DNA of 64,000 nucleotides, from NCBI GenBank assembly GCA_029783825.1, contig JAREIK010000373.1, positions 153,286 through 217,285 of the forward strand. Reading direction: 5' to 3'. Position numbers and translations under genes: made by a program. Source of the stretch: Sapria himalayana. Lineage: Eukaryota > Streptophyta > Magnoliopsida > Malpighiales > Rafflesiaceae. Position 1 is the first letter of the stretch, and every line of letters begins with the position of its first letter. Below the pieces are notes generated by a model. That model was not told the DNA's origin. It saw only the letters and a program-made list of their open reading frames with translations, and did no database searches. Positions 38,161-49,241 of this stretch are shown one piece after another.

Positions 38161-38439
38161 ATTAAATGCCTTTTCTTTGCTTTCCTTTCTTGTGCATTAT
38201 CATAATTTGCACCCTTTATCTAGTATAACTTTGATATCTATTAATCTTTATCATGCTAAAAATTGCTTTATCTATTAATGTAGATTCTGCAAACGCATTG
38301 CCTCGATATTCATAATATTTAATTTTTAAATATTCATTTGTAAGTAAATTTATTTATTTATTTGTATATTTTGAAGTAATAGAATGGTTTATTTATAATA
38401 ATGAATGTGCATTATTTTTTCTAAATAAAATAGGGCAAA

Positions 38440-41400
38440 ATGAGCTCATATTATCAGTGGATGTATAAAAGGGTTATTAATGGATTTTTGAATAAAGATT
38501 TTTTCACAAGGCTTGAAACTTTCATCAATTTTGCATGTAGTCAATCAAGATTGATGGATGGAAAAAAAAATTAGTGATCATGTAATCATCACAAATGTCA
38601 GAATATCCTTTTCGTGATGCAACCACTATAAGATATCATTTGGCTAAATATGGCTTTGAGCCAAATTATTTTGTTTGGATTTATCATGGGAAAAGTACAA
38701 TGGCTCTAAATATTGACCAGAATGAGGGTATTGAATCATTTGCTTGTGGTGAAGAATCATCAAACACATACCATAGAATGATCACGGAAGCTGCTGGTAC
38801 TGACTTCAATATGGATTACATGGATGAGCCACCTAATCCTGAAGCTCAAAAATTTTATGAAATGGTTAAAGCTGTAGATAAAAAGTTGTGGCCTAGTTGT
38901 AAAACACATTCACAATTGTCACTTGTGGCTCGACTAATGAGCATTATGTTAAAAAATCATATGTCTGAAAAATTATTTGATCAGGTAACAGAACTGATGA
39001 ATGAGATTGTTCCGGATAATAATTTGATTACTAATAACTTTTACAACACTAATAAGTTACTATGTGGAATGGGTCTACCAGTGGAAAATATTGATTATTG
39101 TTTAAATGTATGCTTGTTATATTGGGGTAGTGATAATGATTTAATTAGCTGTAAGTTTTGTGACCATCCTCGATTTTGAAAGACACCCCGTGTTATAAAT
39201 ACGCTATAAAAATTGAATGGTGTCTTTAAGAAGATGTATTATTTTCCATTAATTCCTCGATTACAGAGACTATATGCATCAAATGCTACAGGAAATGATA
39301 TGAGGTAGTATTCCGAGCATGAGGTTGAAGAAGGGGTAATGCGTCATCTATCAGATTCACCTGCTTGGAAGCATTTTAATTATATACATCAAGATTTTGT
39401 AGGTGAAAGTCGAAATGTGAGATTGGGTCATTGCACTGATTGATTTCAGCCATTTGGACAATCTGGACAACAATTTTCAACATGGCCAGTGATAGTGACA
39501 CCTTATAACTTGCCTCCGTAGTTGTGTATTAAGGAACAATATATGTTTTTGTCAATATTGGTTCCATGACCAAAAAATTAGAAAGTCATGCTGGATGTTT
39601 TCTTATGGCCTTTTATTTCAAAGTTAAATCATTTATGGGATGATGATGTGAATACATTTGATATCTCAAAGAAGCAAAATTTCATTATGCGGGTAGCTCT
39701 TATGTGGATAGTAAGTGACTTTCCTACATATTCAATGTTATCTGGCTGAAGTACTATAGGATGATTCACATGTCCGTAATGCATGACAAATTTTGATGCA
39801 TTTACCCTCAAATTTAGTGGTAAACAGTCATGGTTTGATAACCATTGTAAGTTTCTACCTACGAATCATCAATTTTGAAGAAATATAACAACATTTCGGA
39901 AAAATAAAACTGTGATGACAGTTGCACCAGTAGTTCGTTCAGGAGATGATATTATTATAGAGATTCGTAGTTTGGGTTTGAAGAAGGTAACTGAAAATGA
40001 TGCTACTGGAAGTAATGGACAAATAAGTAAATTATTTGACTGGAGGAAACATAGTATATTTTCGGACTTGCCCTATTGGAAGTCTAATTTAATTCGTCAT
40101 AACTTAGATCTAATGCATATTGAAAAAATATTTTTGACAATGTTTTCATCACTTTCCTTAATGTAGATGGAAAAACAAAAAGACACTTTAAAATCAAGAC
40201 AAGAGCTGAATGATTACTGTCGGCATCCTAAATTGAAACTGAATGAGGAAACAAGAAAATTTTCTAAAGCTTGCTACACACTTGATAAGAAAGCAAAACA
40301 AATATTCTGTGAATGGGTTAAAAATTTAAAATTTCCTGATGGACATGTGTCAAATATGGGTAGATGCATGGATATGAAGAATCTTAAGTTATTTGGAATG
40401 AAAATTCAGGGCTGTCATGTATTTATGCAGAGATTAATACCAATTGCATTCCGTGAATTTCTTCCATTAATTATTTGGAAGGTCCTTACAGAACTTAGTT
40501 TGTTTTTTCAAACAATTTACTGTAACCATAATCAAAATAGATGACATGGTGAGACTAGATAATGACATTCCAATTATTATTTGTAAGCTTGAACGGATAT
40601 TCCCACCAAGTTTTTTTGACTCAATGGAGCATTTGCATGTCCATTTGGCATAGTAAGCAAGGATTACATGGCAAGTGCAATTCAGGTGGATGTATCCTTT
40701 TGAGAGGTAAATACATATAATTTGCTGTGATTTATTATTTTGTACTTTATGTAATATTATAATTTAATCAAATTGAAACCTAACATTGTGGTTGTAGGGT
40801 ATCTTCGTAAGTTGAAATTGAATGTTAGAAACAAGACAAAAGTTGAAGGCTCAATTTGTAATGCATATTTAGTAGAAGAAACATCATCTTTTTGTTCTTA
40901 TTATTTTGAGGATAATGTCAATACAAGGAATAGAAATGTTCCATGGAATTATGAAGGTCATGTGATGTAGAAGATAATTCTGTGGACAAATTATTTATCT
41001 TCAAACACCCTGGAAGAGCATTTGGAAGAGCAATGAAAAGATGTATGACAGATGAAGGGTACGAAGCAACCCGGAGCTATGTTTTACTTAATTGTGAGGA
41101 GGATGCACCATACATTGAGTATGTATACACAAAATAGTTGTAGGTTTAATCATAGTTTAAATTTATCTTTAATAGGAATTATTAAAAATTGATATACATT
41201 TTTCTTAATTTTTATATTTGTGCAGTATTTATGTTGAGCAGTTAAAATATAGATAACCAGCAATTTCCAGCAATGATGTCGATTATATGCTAGAAACTAA
41301 ATTTGTTAATTGGTTCAAAAATTAAGTGAGAATTATTAAGTTTTAAATTTTTGAATTATTTATTTTTTTATTAAATTTTATTTGTTAATATCAATTTTTT

Positions 41401-42162
41401 AATTTATGTCACATGCAATTGATCCTTCAAATGAAGATTCAATTATTTTTATTCAGAATCTAAGTAAAGCCTCGTTTAAATATGTGACAACCTATCCTGG
41501 ATATTTTGTTAATCGATATAAATTTCACACAATCATGCATTAATCTTTTAAAATAACAATGAATAGTGGTGTATGCAATAAATGTGCAGGATATAGTGCA
41601 GATGAGATTGATTATTATGGTCAACACAAAGAAGTTATTGAATTGGAGAATCCTAAACTCGAAAATAATAGGATTGTATTATTTATGTGCGAGTGGTTTG
41701 ATCCTACACCAAATATGGCACAAAGATTCATTCGGATTATAAGCTAGTGGATGTACATATTATAACTATGTTAACCATAAACACATGTATAATCGATATG
41801 AGCCATTTATTATGGCAGTTCAAGCTGCTCAGGTATATTATTGAACATATCCAAGTTTATCTCGTGAAAAGAAAGATTGGTGGGCGATTTGCAAGATCAA
41901 AGCTCGATCAAAATTTGAAGTATCAACATCGCAACAAAGAAGTGTAGACTTAGAAATTGCACCAAATTTCCAGGAAGATGAGATAAATAATATTGAACCT
42001 TTGAATGTAGATGAAGATCTAGAAAATTTATGTGACTCAAATGGTGGCACAATAGAAATTAAAGATGATCTAGGTCTAACTGAAGATGAGTTCGAACTTC
42101 TATCAGAATCAGAAGAAATATCAAAAGATCCATTGGAGGATGACAGTGATGCCGATAATTAA
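38440..42162 (+). pseudogene. TNP2: CACTA transposase TNP2 pseudogene
   Basis: TNP2 is the main transposase of En/Spm-CACTA elements. Domains appear in order. The N-terminal transposase-associated domain starts at 38,440 (MSSYYQWMYKRVINGFL...) and passes, after a frameshift near 38,615, into RDATTIRYHLAKYGF. The core (38.6-40.17 kb) keeps LLYWGSDNDLISCKFC, FPTYSMLSG, FTLKFSGKQSWFDNHCKFLP and LIRHNLDLMHIEK. A DUF4218 region follows (40.17-40.95 kb, with RWMYPFER split from YLRKLK by a likely intron of about 90 bp). The DUF4216 region (40.98-42.0 kb) includes FMCEWFDPTP and KKDWWAICKIKARS, then an acidic tail ending at the 42,160 TAA. Likely introns also lie near 41,123-41,225 and 41.33-41.41 kb. 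About ten in-frame stops or shifts kill it. At least two stops sit where the family has Trp (LSGW near 39,747 and LPPW near 39,520). Confidence 0.92.
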
Positions 42163-42302
42163 ATTGTTATAATTTTATTATAAATTTAAACTATCGAAAA
42201 TGTTTTATATTTTGGTGAACTCTTTCGGTGTGTTTTATTCAAAAATGCATGTGTGTTCATCATATCTCTACTTTTTATTCTTTGTTTTATTTTGTACAAC
42301 AG

Positions 42303-44211
42303 ATGGTGCCTAAAGGACGTGGCCTTAGTGGAGGTGGACGTGGATACAGAAATGAACCAAATTCATCTAGTATGTTACATCATGTTGTAGAATCAGTACC
42401 ATCTCATAGCCACCATATCCAGACTTCAACATCACAATCACCATCTCCATTTCTATCACCATCACCATGATTGAGACCTCTACTATCACCTTTATCATAT
42501 GTAAGCCCACCACCGATTGTGCTTCCTGCACACACTTTTGATCCATCCCTATCTTCTACACCACATTTACACTGATTGTTCCCCCATTTATAATACCAAT
42601 GACATCATCAAATGTTGTGCCTTCCTCTACAGTCAGTGCAAAGTTATAAAGTGAGATTGTGGATTAGAGGTAAAAGAAATATTCAAAAATGACTTGAAAA
42701 AAAAAATTTGATGTTACTATCAGTAGTTTTTTTATATTGTTATGATTTGCTTCTTTTTTATGTTATTTATTTGTACAGTTTTATTCTATCTCATAAGTGT
42801 TCGATTATAATCACAAAGTCTTTCAATAAAAAGGTTGATTCTATAGCATTCTCATGGAAGAAAGTTTTAGAATAGACAAAGGAGTCCTATTTTAATGACT
42901 TTCAGGTAAAAATAACAAAACTAAAGCATTACAAAATAATAATCAATTTAGTTAACTATTATGTTAGTTATTATTTAAGTAGTAAATAATTATGTTCTTA
43001 TTGTTAATATAATTTTTTTTGTGATTTTTCTATATATAGAATCAGTGCACATGGGCGCCCAAATTTGATAGAAAGATAAAGTCATTATGGAAGATCAAAG
43101 CTGCTCAATGATATTCTGATTTTGTCCATAAATTGAAGAATATGAAAGAAAGGCCTGATTTTATATCCGAGAATGACTGGTCAGAGTGGCTTAAGTATTG
43201 GGAGGAGCCAGATGTGAAGAAATAATCAGATATTGCCAGGAAAAATAGACAAAGTGAGGTAGTTGGACTAGGTATAGAAATTTGTCGACACACGGGAGGA
43301 TCAAATTCGAGCATTGAGCACGCTCGAGATATGGTATAATTTTAAAATTTTAAACTTTTATATATTTAGTTGTTGTCCCAATAGTCTAATAAATCAAATC
43401 TCTGCATGGTTTTATTAATTTTGTTAAATTTTTTGATCATTTGTTTTTTAATGACTTAATAAAAACAAATTCTAGGCGGGAGAATTGGGTCGAGATCCAA
43501 ATTTTTAATAGATTTTCAGAAATATGCATATGAAGAAAGTGGATGGTCAGTTTGTTGACAATAAGTCTCAGATGATTGCTGTAAAAACTTGTTATATTAA
43601 TAAGATTTTATAATAATACAGTAAATTTTGAAAATTGTTTGAAATGCTAAATATTTATTTTATTTGTGTATATCTAGAATAGTTTTTTTCTCTATTTTAT
43701 CTCAGGACCTAATGGAGAAACGTGTGACAGCTGCTCATCAACAAGTTGATGGTTCTATCGATAATCAACCAAGTGACTATGATCCTATTTATTTTGGGAC
43801 CATTGGAGGTCGTAAGAAGTAGCGAGTGTATGGAATCAGCTCGAAGGGAGTTGCATTTTGTTGTAATAGTCGTGCTTCTAATTCATCTGTGTCAGCAATA
43901 GTGGATGAGGCGGTCAAACAACAAGCAATGTAAACAAATGAAGGTATTGTGATTATGGAGACTGAAATGAAAATGAAGGATGAGCAGATATCTCATTTGA
44001 AGGAAGATATATATGAAATTAAAAAATAGAAGGATGCACAGTATACTAATTTGATGGAAGAAATTCAAGAAATTAAGGAAATGAATGATGAGATCAAAGG
44101 AATTAAAATTTTAGTGCAACAGCAGATATTCTATATGGAGTCACAGTTAGTGGCATTTATGCAACAGATAGCATTCCGAGATCTAGCTGTGAAACCTCGT
44201 AGGAGAGGCTA
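42303..44211 (+). pseudogene. Second CACTA gene, plant transposase (En/Spm, Ptta type) pseudogene
   Basis: Lies in the same orientation about 140 bp after TNP2, the usual place for the TNPA/TNP1-like DNA-binding gene of CACTA elements. It starts MVPKGRGLSGGGRG, followed by a Ser/Pro/His-rich low-complexity segment. The conserved region at 43.02-43.5 kb reads ENDWSEWLKYWEEP, ARKNRQSEVVGLG and CRHTGGSNSSIEHA, matching the W..W..yW / NR / hTgGS pattern of the Ptta/En/Spm family. VDGQFVDNKSQ follows near 43.53 kb. A C-terminal coiled-coil-like, Glu/Lys-rich segment (43.95-44.19 kb, with repeated EEIQEIKEM heptad-like text) ends ...KPRRRG at about 44,211. Two or three introns are likely. In-frame stops make it a pseudogene. 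Confidence 0.8.
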
Positions 44212-44593
44212 GCATTCCCTACAAATCATGAGGATGATTGAGTATGAGAATTATTTCTAAAATGTTATTTATTTTTGTCTATGTGTAGCAAATAATTATG
44301 ATATTTTTTTGCAGGTTTCAAATTTTTTTATTTTGGTTTTGGTCTTTGCTTTTCTGATTAACCCAATTATGAATCTTTGCAAGATACATTATATGAGATA
44401 AAAGAAAAAATTTTGATTCAAAGCATACAGACATTACCATGGTCCTTTCAATGCATGGGTCCCATATTTAGTGATTTCAGTTTTATCAAAAAGAGATCTA
44501 GCTTATCTTATCTTTATTATTTAAACAAATTTTTTTTTGCACTCTCTTTCTCTCTAAACATAAATGCTTGACATCTTTTAGATTTTTGTTGAA

Positions 44594-45076
44594 GCGGTAA
44601 GACAGTCAAATTTAATTTGTATTTGTTCATGTCTATAATATTTATTTTTATGTATCTGTGAATATGTTTTTGTGTTTCTGAATTTTTTGGGTAGAGTTTT
44701 AGCCTATTATAGGCATGTAAAAGCCTATTTTTAGCAGCAGCAGTTGTGACAGCGATGGTAGTGATGGCAGAGGATGCAGCGGAAGTGAGAGTGATGGCTA
44801 CAGTGGTAGTAGCGGTAGCGGCGGTAGAAGTGGCTGTGGCGATAGTAGAACCAGTGGTGGCGGCAGCACTAGCAGTAGCAACAGTAGCGACATCAGGGAC
44901 AGCAGCGGCAGCAGCTGCGGCGGCTGCATCTACAGTGGCACCGGCAGCAGCAGCTATGACATCGGCAGTGGCAGTTGTAGCGGCAGTAGTAGTGGTAGGG
45001 GCAGTGACAGTAGTAGTGGCAATGACAGCTGTAGTGGCAGTAGTAGTGGCAGTGATAGCTGTAGTGGCAGCGGTAG
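44594..45076. repeat. Duplicated unit, copy 1 (left half)
   Basis: Matches the start of the unit at 49,242. Shared blocks are TTTGTTCA(T/C)GTCTATAATA, TTTTTGGGTAGAGTTTTA and TATTATAGG(C/T)ATGTAAAA, followed by a GCN/GTN triplet tract. The unit is split by the hAT at 45,077 and resumes at 48,773. Confidence 0.85.
44736..45076. repeat. GCN/GTN triplet repeat tract, copy 1
   Basis: About 340 bp of imperfect (GCA/GCG/GTA/GTG) triplets, for example GTAGCGGTAGCGGCGG. It is strikingly GC-rich for this window. On the plus strand it reads as Ala/Val runs and on the minus strand as Thr/Ala or Tyr/His/Cys runs. All frames are open because of the period-3 composition, so frames such as 44,746-45,087 and 44,517-45,290 are not called as genes. 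Confidence 0.85.
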
Positions 45077-45899
45077 TAGAGGTGTGAACCAGGTTGGGCC
45101 GGGCTAGCCCAGCACAGGCACGACACAGTTTGGCCGTGCCTTGGCCAGGCTGGCATGGGAATATCCCATGCCCGGGTAAGGCACAACCCATGCCGTGCCA
45201 TGCAGAGGCCAACTTGGACTCGTGCCGTGCCTGATTCGGCATGGTTCGGTGGCCCGTGGCACGGCCCATAGGCACGGTCGGGGTCACCATTCACACCCAG
45301 CCCGGTGTCCCACACCCGTAGTCTCACACACTCATGAGTCACAGGTCATGGTGGGTTCACTGTGACTCAGGATACTCGAGCCAATGCCAAGCCAAGATTT
45401 CTGTTCCCCTTCCCGCAAAAAAGACTGCGAGTCGGGTCCAATCGGACACGACCCGTTGTCCCTCGGACAGACTAGATCTCACCCCCCCTCCCCCCACCCA
45501 ACGGGCAAAAATAAAAATTTAAATTATTGCCGTTGGATCTCACCTCCAACGGCTAGGGGGAAAAATCTAACGGCCCTCATGATTCTGACCCCTAAAAAAT
45601 TAAAAAAAATTAAAAAAATGACTTTTTAAAAAAAATTATTTTCTTTAATCTATAAAATCCAGCCCCCCTCTCTATAACATCTATGTTTTTCATAAATATT
45701 TATTCTCTCAATTCTCACATTTTCTCTCTCAAAAATCTTGCTCCTCTCTCTCGGGACTCGGGAAGTCGGGATTTCATCATTTGGCTTGTCTTTTCGGGAA
45801 TCTCAACTTGGGTTTTGAATTTTGAGCTAGACTGTGGTACACCGTGTACATGATCGACCTGACTGCTTTATCGGGTAATTTATTTTATGTTTTTTTTAC

Positions 45900-45980
45900 T
45901 TTATCTCTATCTCTCTCTCTAGTCTCTCTCTCTCTCTCTATAGTCTCTCTCTCTCTATAGTCTCTCTCTCTATACCTAAA
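45900..45980. repeat. (TC)n microsatellite with CTATAGTC interruptions
   Basis: Repeated TCTCTCTCTCTAGTC / CTATAGTC blocks in the hAT leader, about 70 bp upstream of the inferred transposase start. No function is evident beyond a low-complexity leader. Confidence 0.8.
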
Positions 45981-46047
45981 ATAGATAAATTTAAAATCAA
46001 TTATCTAGTCTCTAAATAAGTGTCATGTTTAACAAAAATCCTAAAAA

Positions 46048-48154
46048 ATGACAAATACTAATGAAACATAATTAAATTTAGAAAATGAAAATATTACACA
46101 GAGGTTTGAGGCTGCTGAAATATTGGTTTCTCCATTCGTCTCAACCCAAACTTCTCAAAAACAAAAAACTAGGAGGAATTATATAGTTTGGACTCATTTT
46201 AATATAATAAAACAAAAAAATGTTAGGGGTGAGGAAGAAGAAATAGCACGGTGCAAATATTGTATGAGACTTTTAACATGTAAGAGTACGTTTGGGACTA
46301 GGCACCTTAAGAGGCATGCCGAATTATGCACCAAAAAACAAGGTCCATTAGATCCTAGGCAACCCCAACTTGGCACAGCATTTTTTGAGACTGGATCAAG
46401 TCCAGTCTCAAAGTTTACTCCCTTCATATATTCCAGTGAGTTGGGTAGGGACGGCATGGCCAGACTTATCACATTGATGGGTCTTCTGATCAGATTTTTA
46501 GAAGATCTAAGGGTAGTGCGTATAATGCAGACATATTTTCAGCTTGCTTATCATAGGATTCCTAGGTCCACATCTAGGAATGACATACTTAAATTATATA
46601 AGCAAGAAAAAAAAATAATTAATGAAGTTATGGCATATAGTGGAGTGGTGTCCATGACGTTCGATATCTGGACAAGTCATGATGAATCATCTTATGCATG
46701 TCTTACCAGCCACTATGTAGATTCTAACTAGACTATAAATAAAAAAATTTTCAGATTCTCTGAGATTCTTTATCTTCATGATAGCCCGACCATTTTTGAA
46801 TGTATGATGAAAATTTTTAGGGAATATAAAATTCAAAATAAAATTTTTAGTGTCACATTCGATAACGCATCTAATAATGGAGTAGTGATTAACATGTTTG
46901 TTAGGAATATTAGAGATGCACCATTAGGAAAGATTTTTCATGTCAGATGCATATGTCACGTGATTAACCTTATTGTTCAAGTGGGTATGAAGGTGTGTTC
47001 CCCCGTGTTGGATAATATACGTAATGCACTAAAATATATTCACACTCCTCGCAAACAACAAGAGTTTCGTAATCTCTGTTTGTCTGTGAATCTTAAGAAG
47101 AAAAAATTCCAATCGGATTTGAGACATCATTGGAATTACACGTACTTGATGTTGGAATCATGTGTTGGATACCAACATGTGATATCTGACTATGTCAATA
47201 GTAAGAGTGATGAACTTATTATTGACGACACTGACTAGGCTTTAGAAATTTCTTTAATGAAGTTCCTGAAGATTTTTTATGACACGAAGAACATGTGTTC
47301 GTCGGTTTATATGCCCACGACTTGCATTGCACTCAGGTGCATATGCAACATTAGTAACATGTTTAGGAAGTATTGAGCTGACTCGACACTTAGCCATATG
47401 GTTGTAGAGATGGAAACCAAGTACTTGAAGTACTGGTCCACCGTTCCATCTCTTTATTGCCTCGCTGCATGCATGGACCCTAGGGTTAAGGTGGAAGGGG
47501 TAGAAAACACCCTGACTTACTTTTCCTCGTGCATGAACCTGGAAGAGCCACGTGAAGGGATCATTCACGAGAAGTTGACTGACCTATTCATATACTACGA
47601 TACTAGGTATGGTGGTGGTGGTAGTGAGACTGTGATTACAGACATGGATACCTTGTTCGGAGATGATGATTTTTCCATTCAGCTAGCGAGGGGAAAACAT
47701 AGGGGTGGACCATCACATAGGAGTGAGCTTTTTCGGTACTTAGATACCGATTACTGCTCAATCCTATCACATTCTGATACTAAGAATCTTGATATATTAC
47801 AGTGGTGAAAATCATGAGTCCACCTTTCCCATGCTATCTATGATGGCATGGGATCTTCTGACTCCTCCGTTGTTGAGCATAGCATCGGAGTCTGTTTTTT
47901 CTGTTACAGTGAACGTGATTTCGAATAGGAGATTGAGATTACGTCCAGATATTGTTGAGGCCTTGGATTGTTTGAAGGATTGAGAGGATTCAAGGTTTAG
48001 CATCCATGATCCTGTTGGAGCTAGGACTGGGACATGGACTGCAACCGCATCCACCGCGAAAGCGGAGGAGTTGATTACTGATGATAATGATCTATGTGAT
48101 ACTAATCTTGATGTTGTGGTTGATGATGCTCATGATATGCCGATTAACGATTGA
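46048..48154 (+). pseudogene. hAT transposase pseudogene (RICESLEEPER-like), family A
   Basis: Would-be transposase of the enclosing element. The likely start is ATG at 46,048 (MTNTNET), with a stop at codon 8; the next long open piece runs from about 46,072 to 46,731. A BED zinc finger (CKYC...FGTRHLKRHAELC) sits near 46.25-46.33 kb. The RNase H-like core begins VVSMTFDIWTSHDESSYACLTSH and continues SVTFDNASNN, CHVINLIVQVG and FQSDLRHHWNYTYLML. Then come the DUF4413-like LAACMDPRVK and KLTDLFIYYDTRYG regions. The hATC dimerisation domain lies at 47.8-47.98 kb: HESTFPMLSMMAWDLLTPP, LSIASESVFS and RRLRLRPDIVEALDCLKD. The end is TGA at 48,152. Stops lie at 46,069, 46,729, 47,236, 47,374 and 47,981, plus a stop and 1-bp shift near 47.81 kb. 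Several replace a Trp still present in other copies, so this is a fairly young pseudogene. Confidence 0.9.
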
Positions 48155-48772
48155 TGATGATCTATTATTTTTTGATTTCGATGTTTTGTTTTTTATTGAT
48201 TGTACGCTTTATTAATACGTTACTTTGAAACTTTAATTTGTTTGGTTCGGACCTTCGGTATCTAATGGATGATTGGTCATTTTTCATTTGGTTTATTTAT
48301 GTTTTTGTTACTTTTTAATTTTTTTTAACAAAATTTATTGATTTATTTATTTTATTGTTTTATTTTTTCATTTAAAAATTTATAACTATTATTTAAATCT
48401 AATAAATTATAAACTAATTTTATTTTAAATTATACAATAAATTTAAACTTTGTAAATTTAATAAAATTTAAACAATTTTTATTTTATAAATTTATTATAT
48501 TATACATTATCTATAATTGTACATATAATTTAATATATTATATAATTAAACTAAAATTTAAAACTAAAATTTTTTAAAAAATATATTTTTTACCTGGCTC
48601 GTACGGCCTGGTTTGGCCTGATCAGGCCTGGCTTTTTATAAACCGTGCTGGGACAGGCACGACACGGTTAGTATACCATGCCATGCCTGGCCTGACACAA
48701 AAGCACGACCATGCTCTAAAAAAATAGTGTGGGCCAGCTCGGCACGGTCCATTTGACACCTCTAAGCGGTAG

Positions 48773-49241
48773 CAGTAGTGGTAGGAGTGGCAGCGGCAGA
48801 GGCAGGACCGGCAGCGGCAACGGGAGCAGCTACAACGGCAACAAATGTGGTAATTTCATAAGTATATAATCAGTATATACGTACATATAATGCTACATTA
48901 TTTTATGTACATATATACTGAGTATATATATGTACGTAGTATTTATGTATGCCTAATACTACAGTTTATATGTACATATACTTCAGTATTATATGTAGGA
49001 GTGAAATGCTAGTATACATGTACATATTTACTGCAGTATTATATATTTATCAAAACATAATTTTTTTTATTTATTTTGATTTAATTTGGTAGTTTAAATT
49101 CCGTACAGATATGGTACCGCATTGTTTCCCATACAATGCATGTATAAGTAAAGACATATTTCAACAAACATGATGCACCGTGTTTCTGTTTATTAAATTT
49201 AATATAAAAATATTAAATTATTTAATTAAATTATAATTTAA
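48773..49241. repeat. Duplicated unit, copy 1 (right half)
   Basis: Continuation after the hAT. The remaining triplet tract runs to about 48,845, followed by TATGTACATATATAC-type DNA and TGGTACCGCATTGTTTCCCA (near 49,110). It ends in TAAATTATTTAATTAAA just before copy 2. Without the hAT the unit is about 950 bp, shorter than copy 2, with most of the difference in the last third. Confidence 0.8.

Larger units (their letters stand above)
45069..48772 (+). mobile_element. Complete hAT element, family A, with perfect 8-bp TSD
   Basis: The element is 45,077-48,764 (3,688 bp). It starts TAGAGGTGTGAAC and ends GACACCTCTA, giving a short inverted repeat TAGAGGTGT. It is flanked by identical 8-bp AGCGGTAG at 45,069-45,076 and 48,765-48,772, the hallmark of hAT insertion. 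Both subterminal regions (45.08-45.3 and 48.6-48.76 kb) are rich in GGCACG/CGTGCC words, likely transposase-binding sites by analogy. A pyrimidine-rich leader with (CT)n at 45.9-45.98 kb precedes the transposase. It is inserted inside the triplet tract of a CACTA element, so it is younger than that element. The transposase is broken, so the copy is structurally complete but not autonomous. Confidence 0.95.

Noticed and set aside
37732..38278. Ser/Leu/Pro-rich frames and an Arg/Glu-rich antisense frame
   Set aside because: Products of the polypyrimidine tract.
44517..45342. Ala/Val- or Thr/Ala-rich proteins of up to 257 codons
   Set aside because: They read through a period-3 GCN/GTN tract and across the hAT insertion boundary. 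All frames are open for composition reasons.
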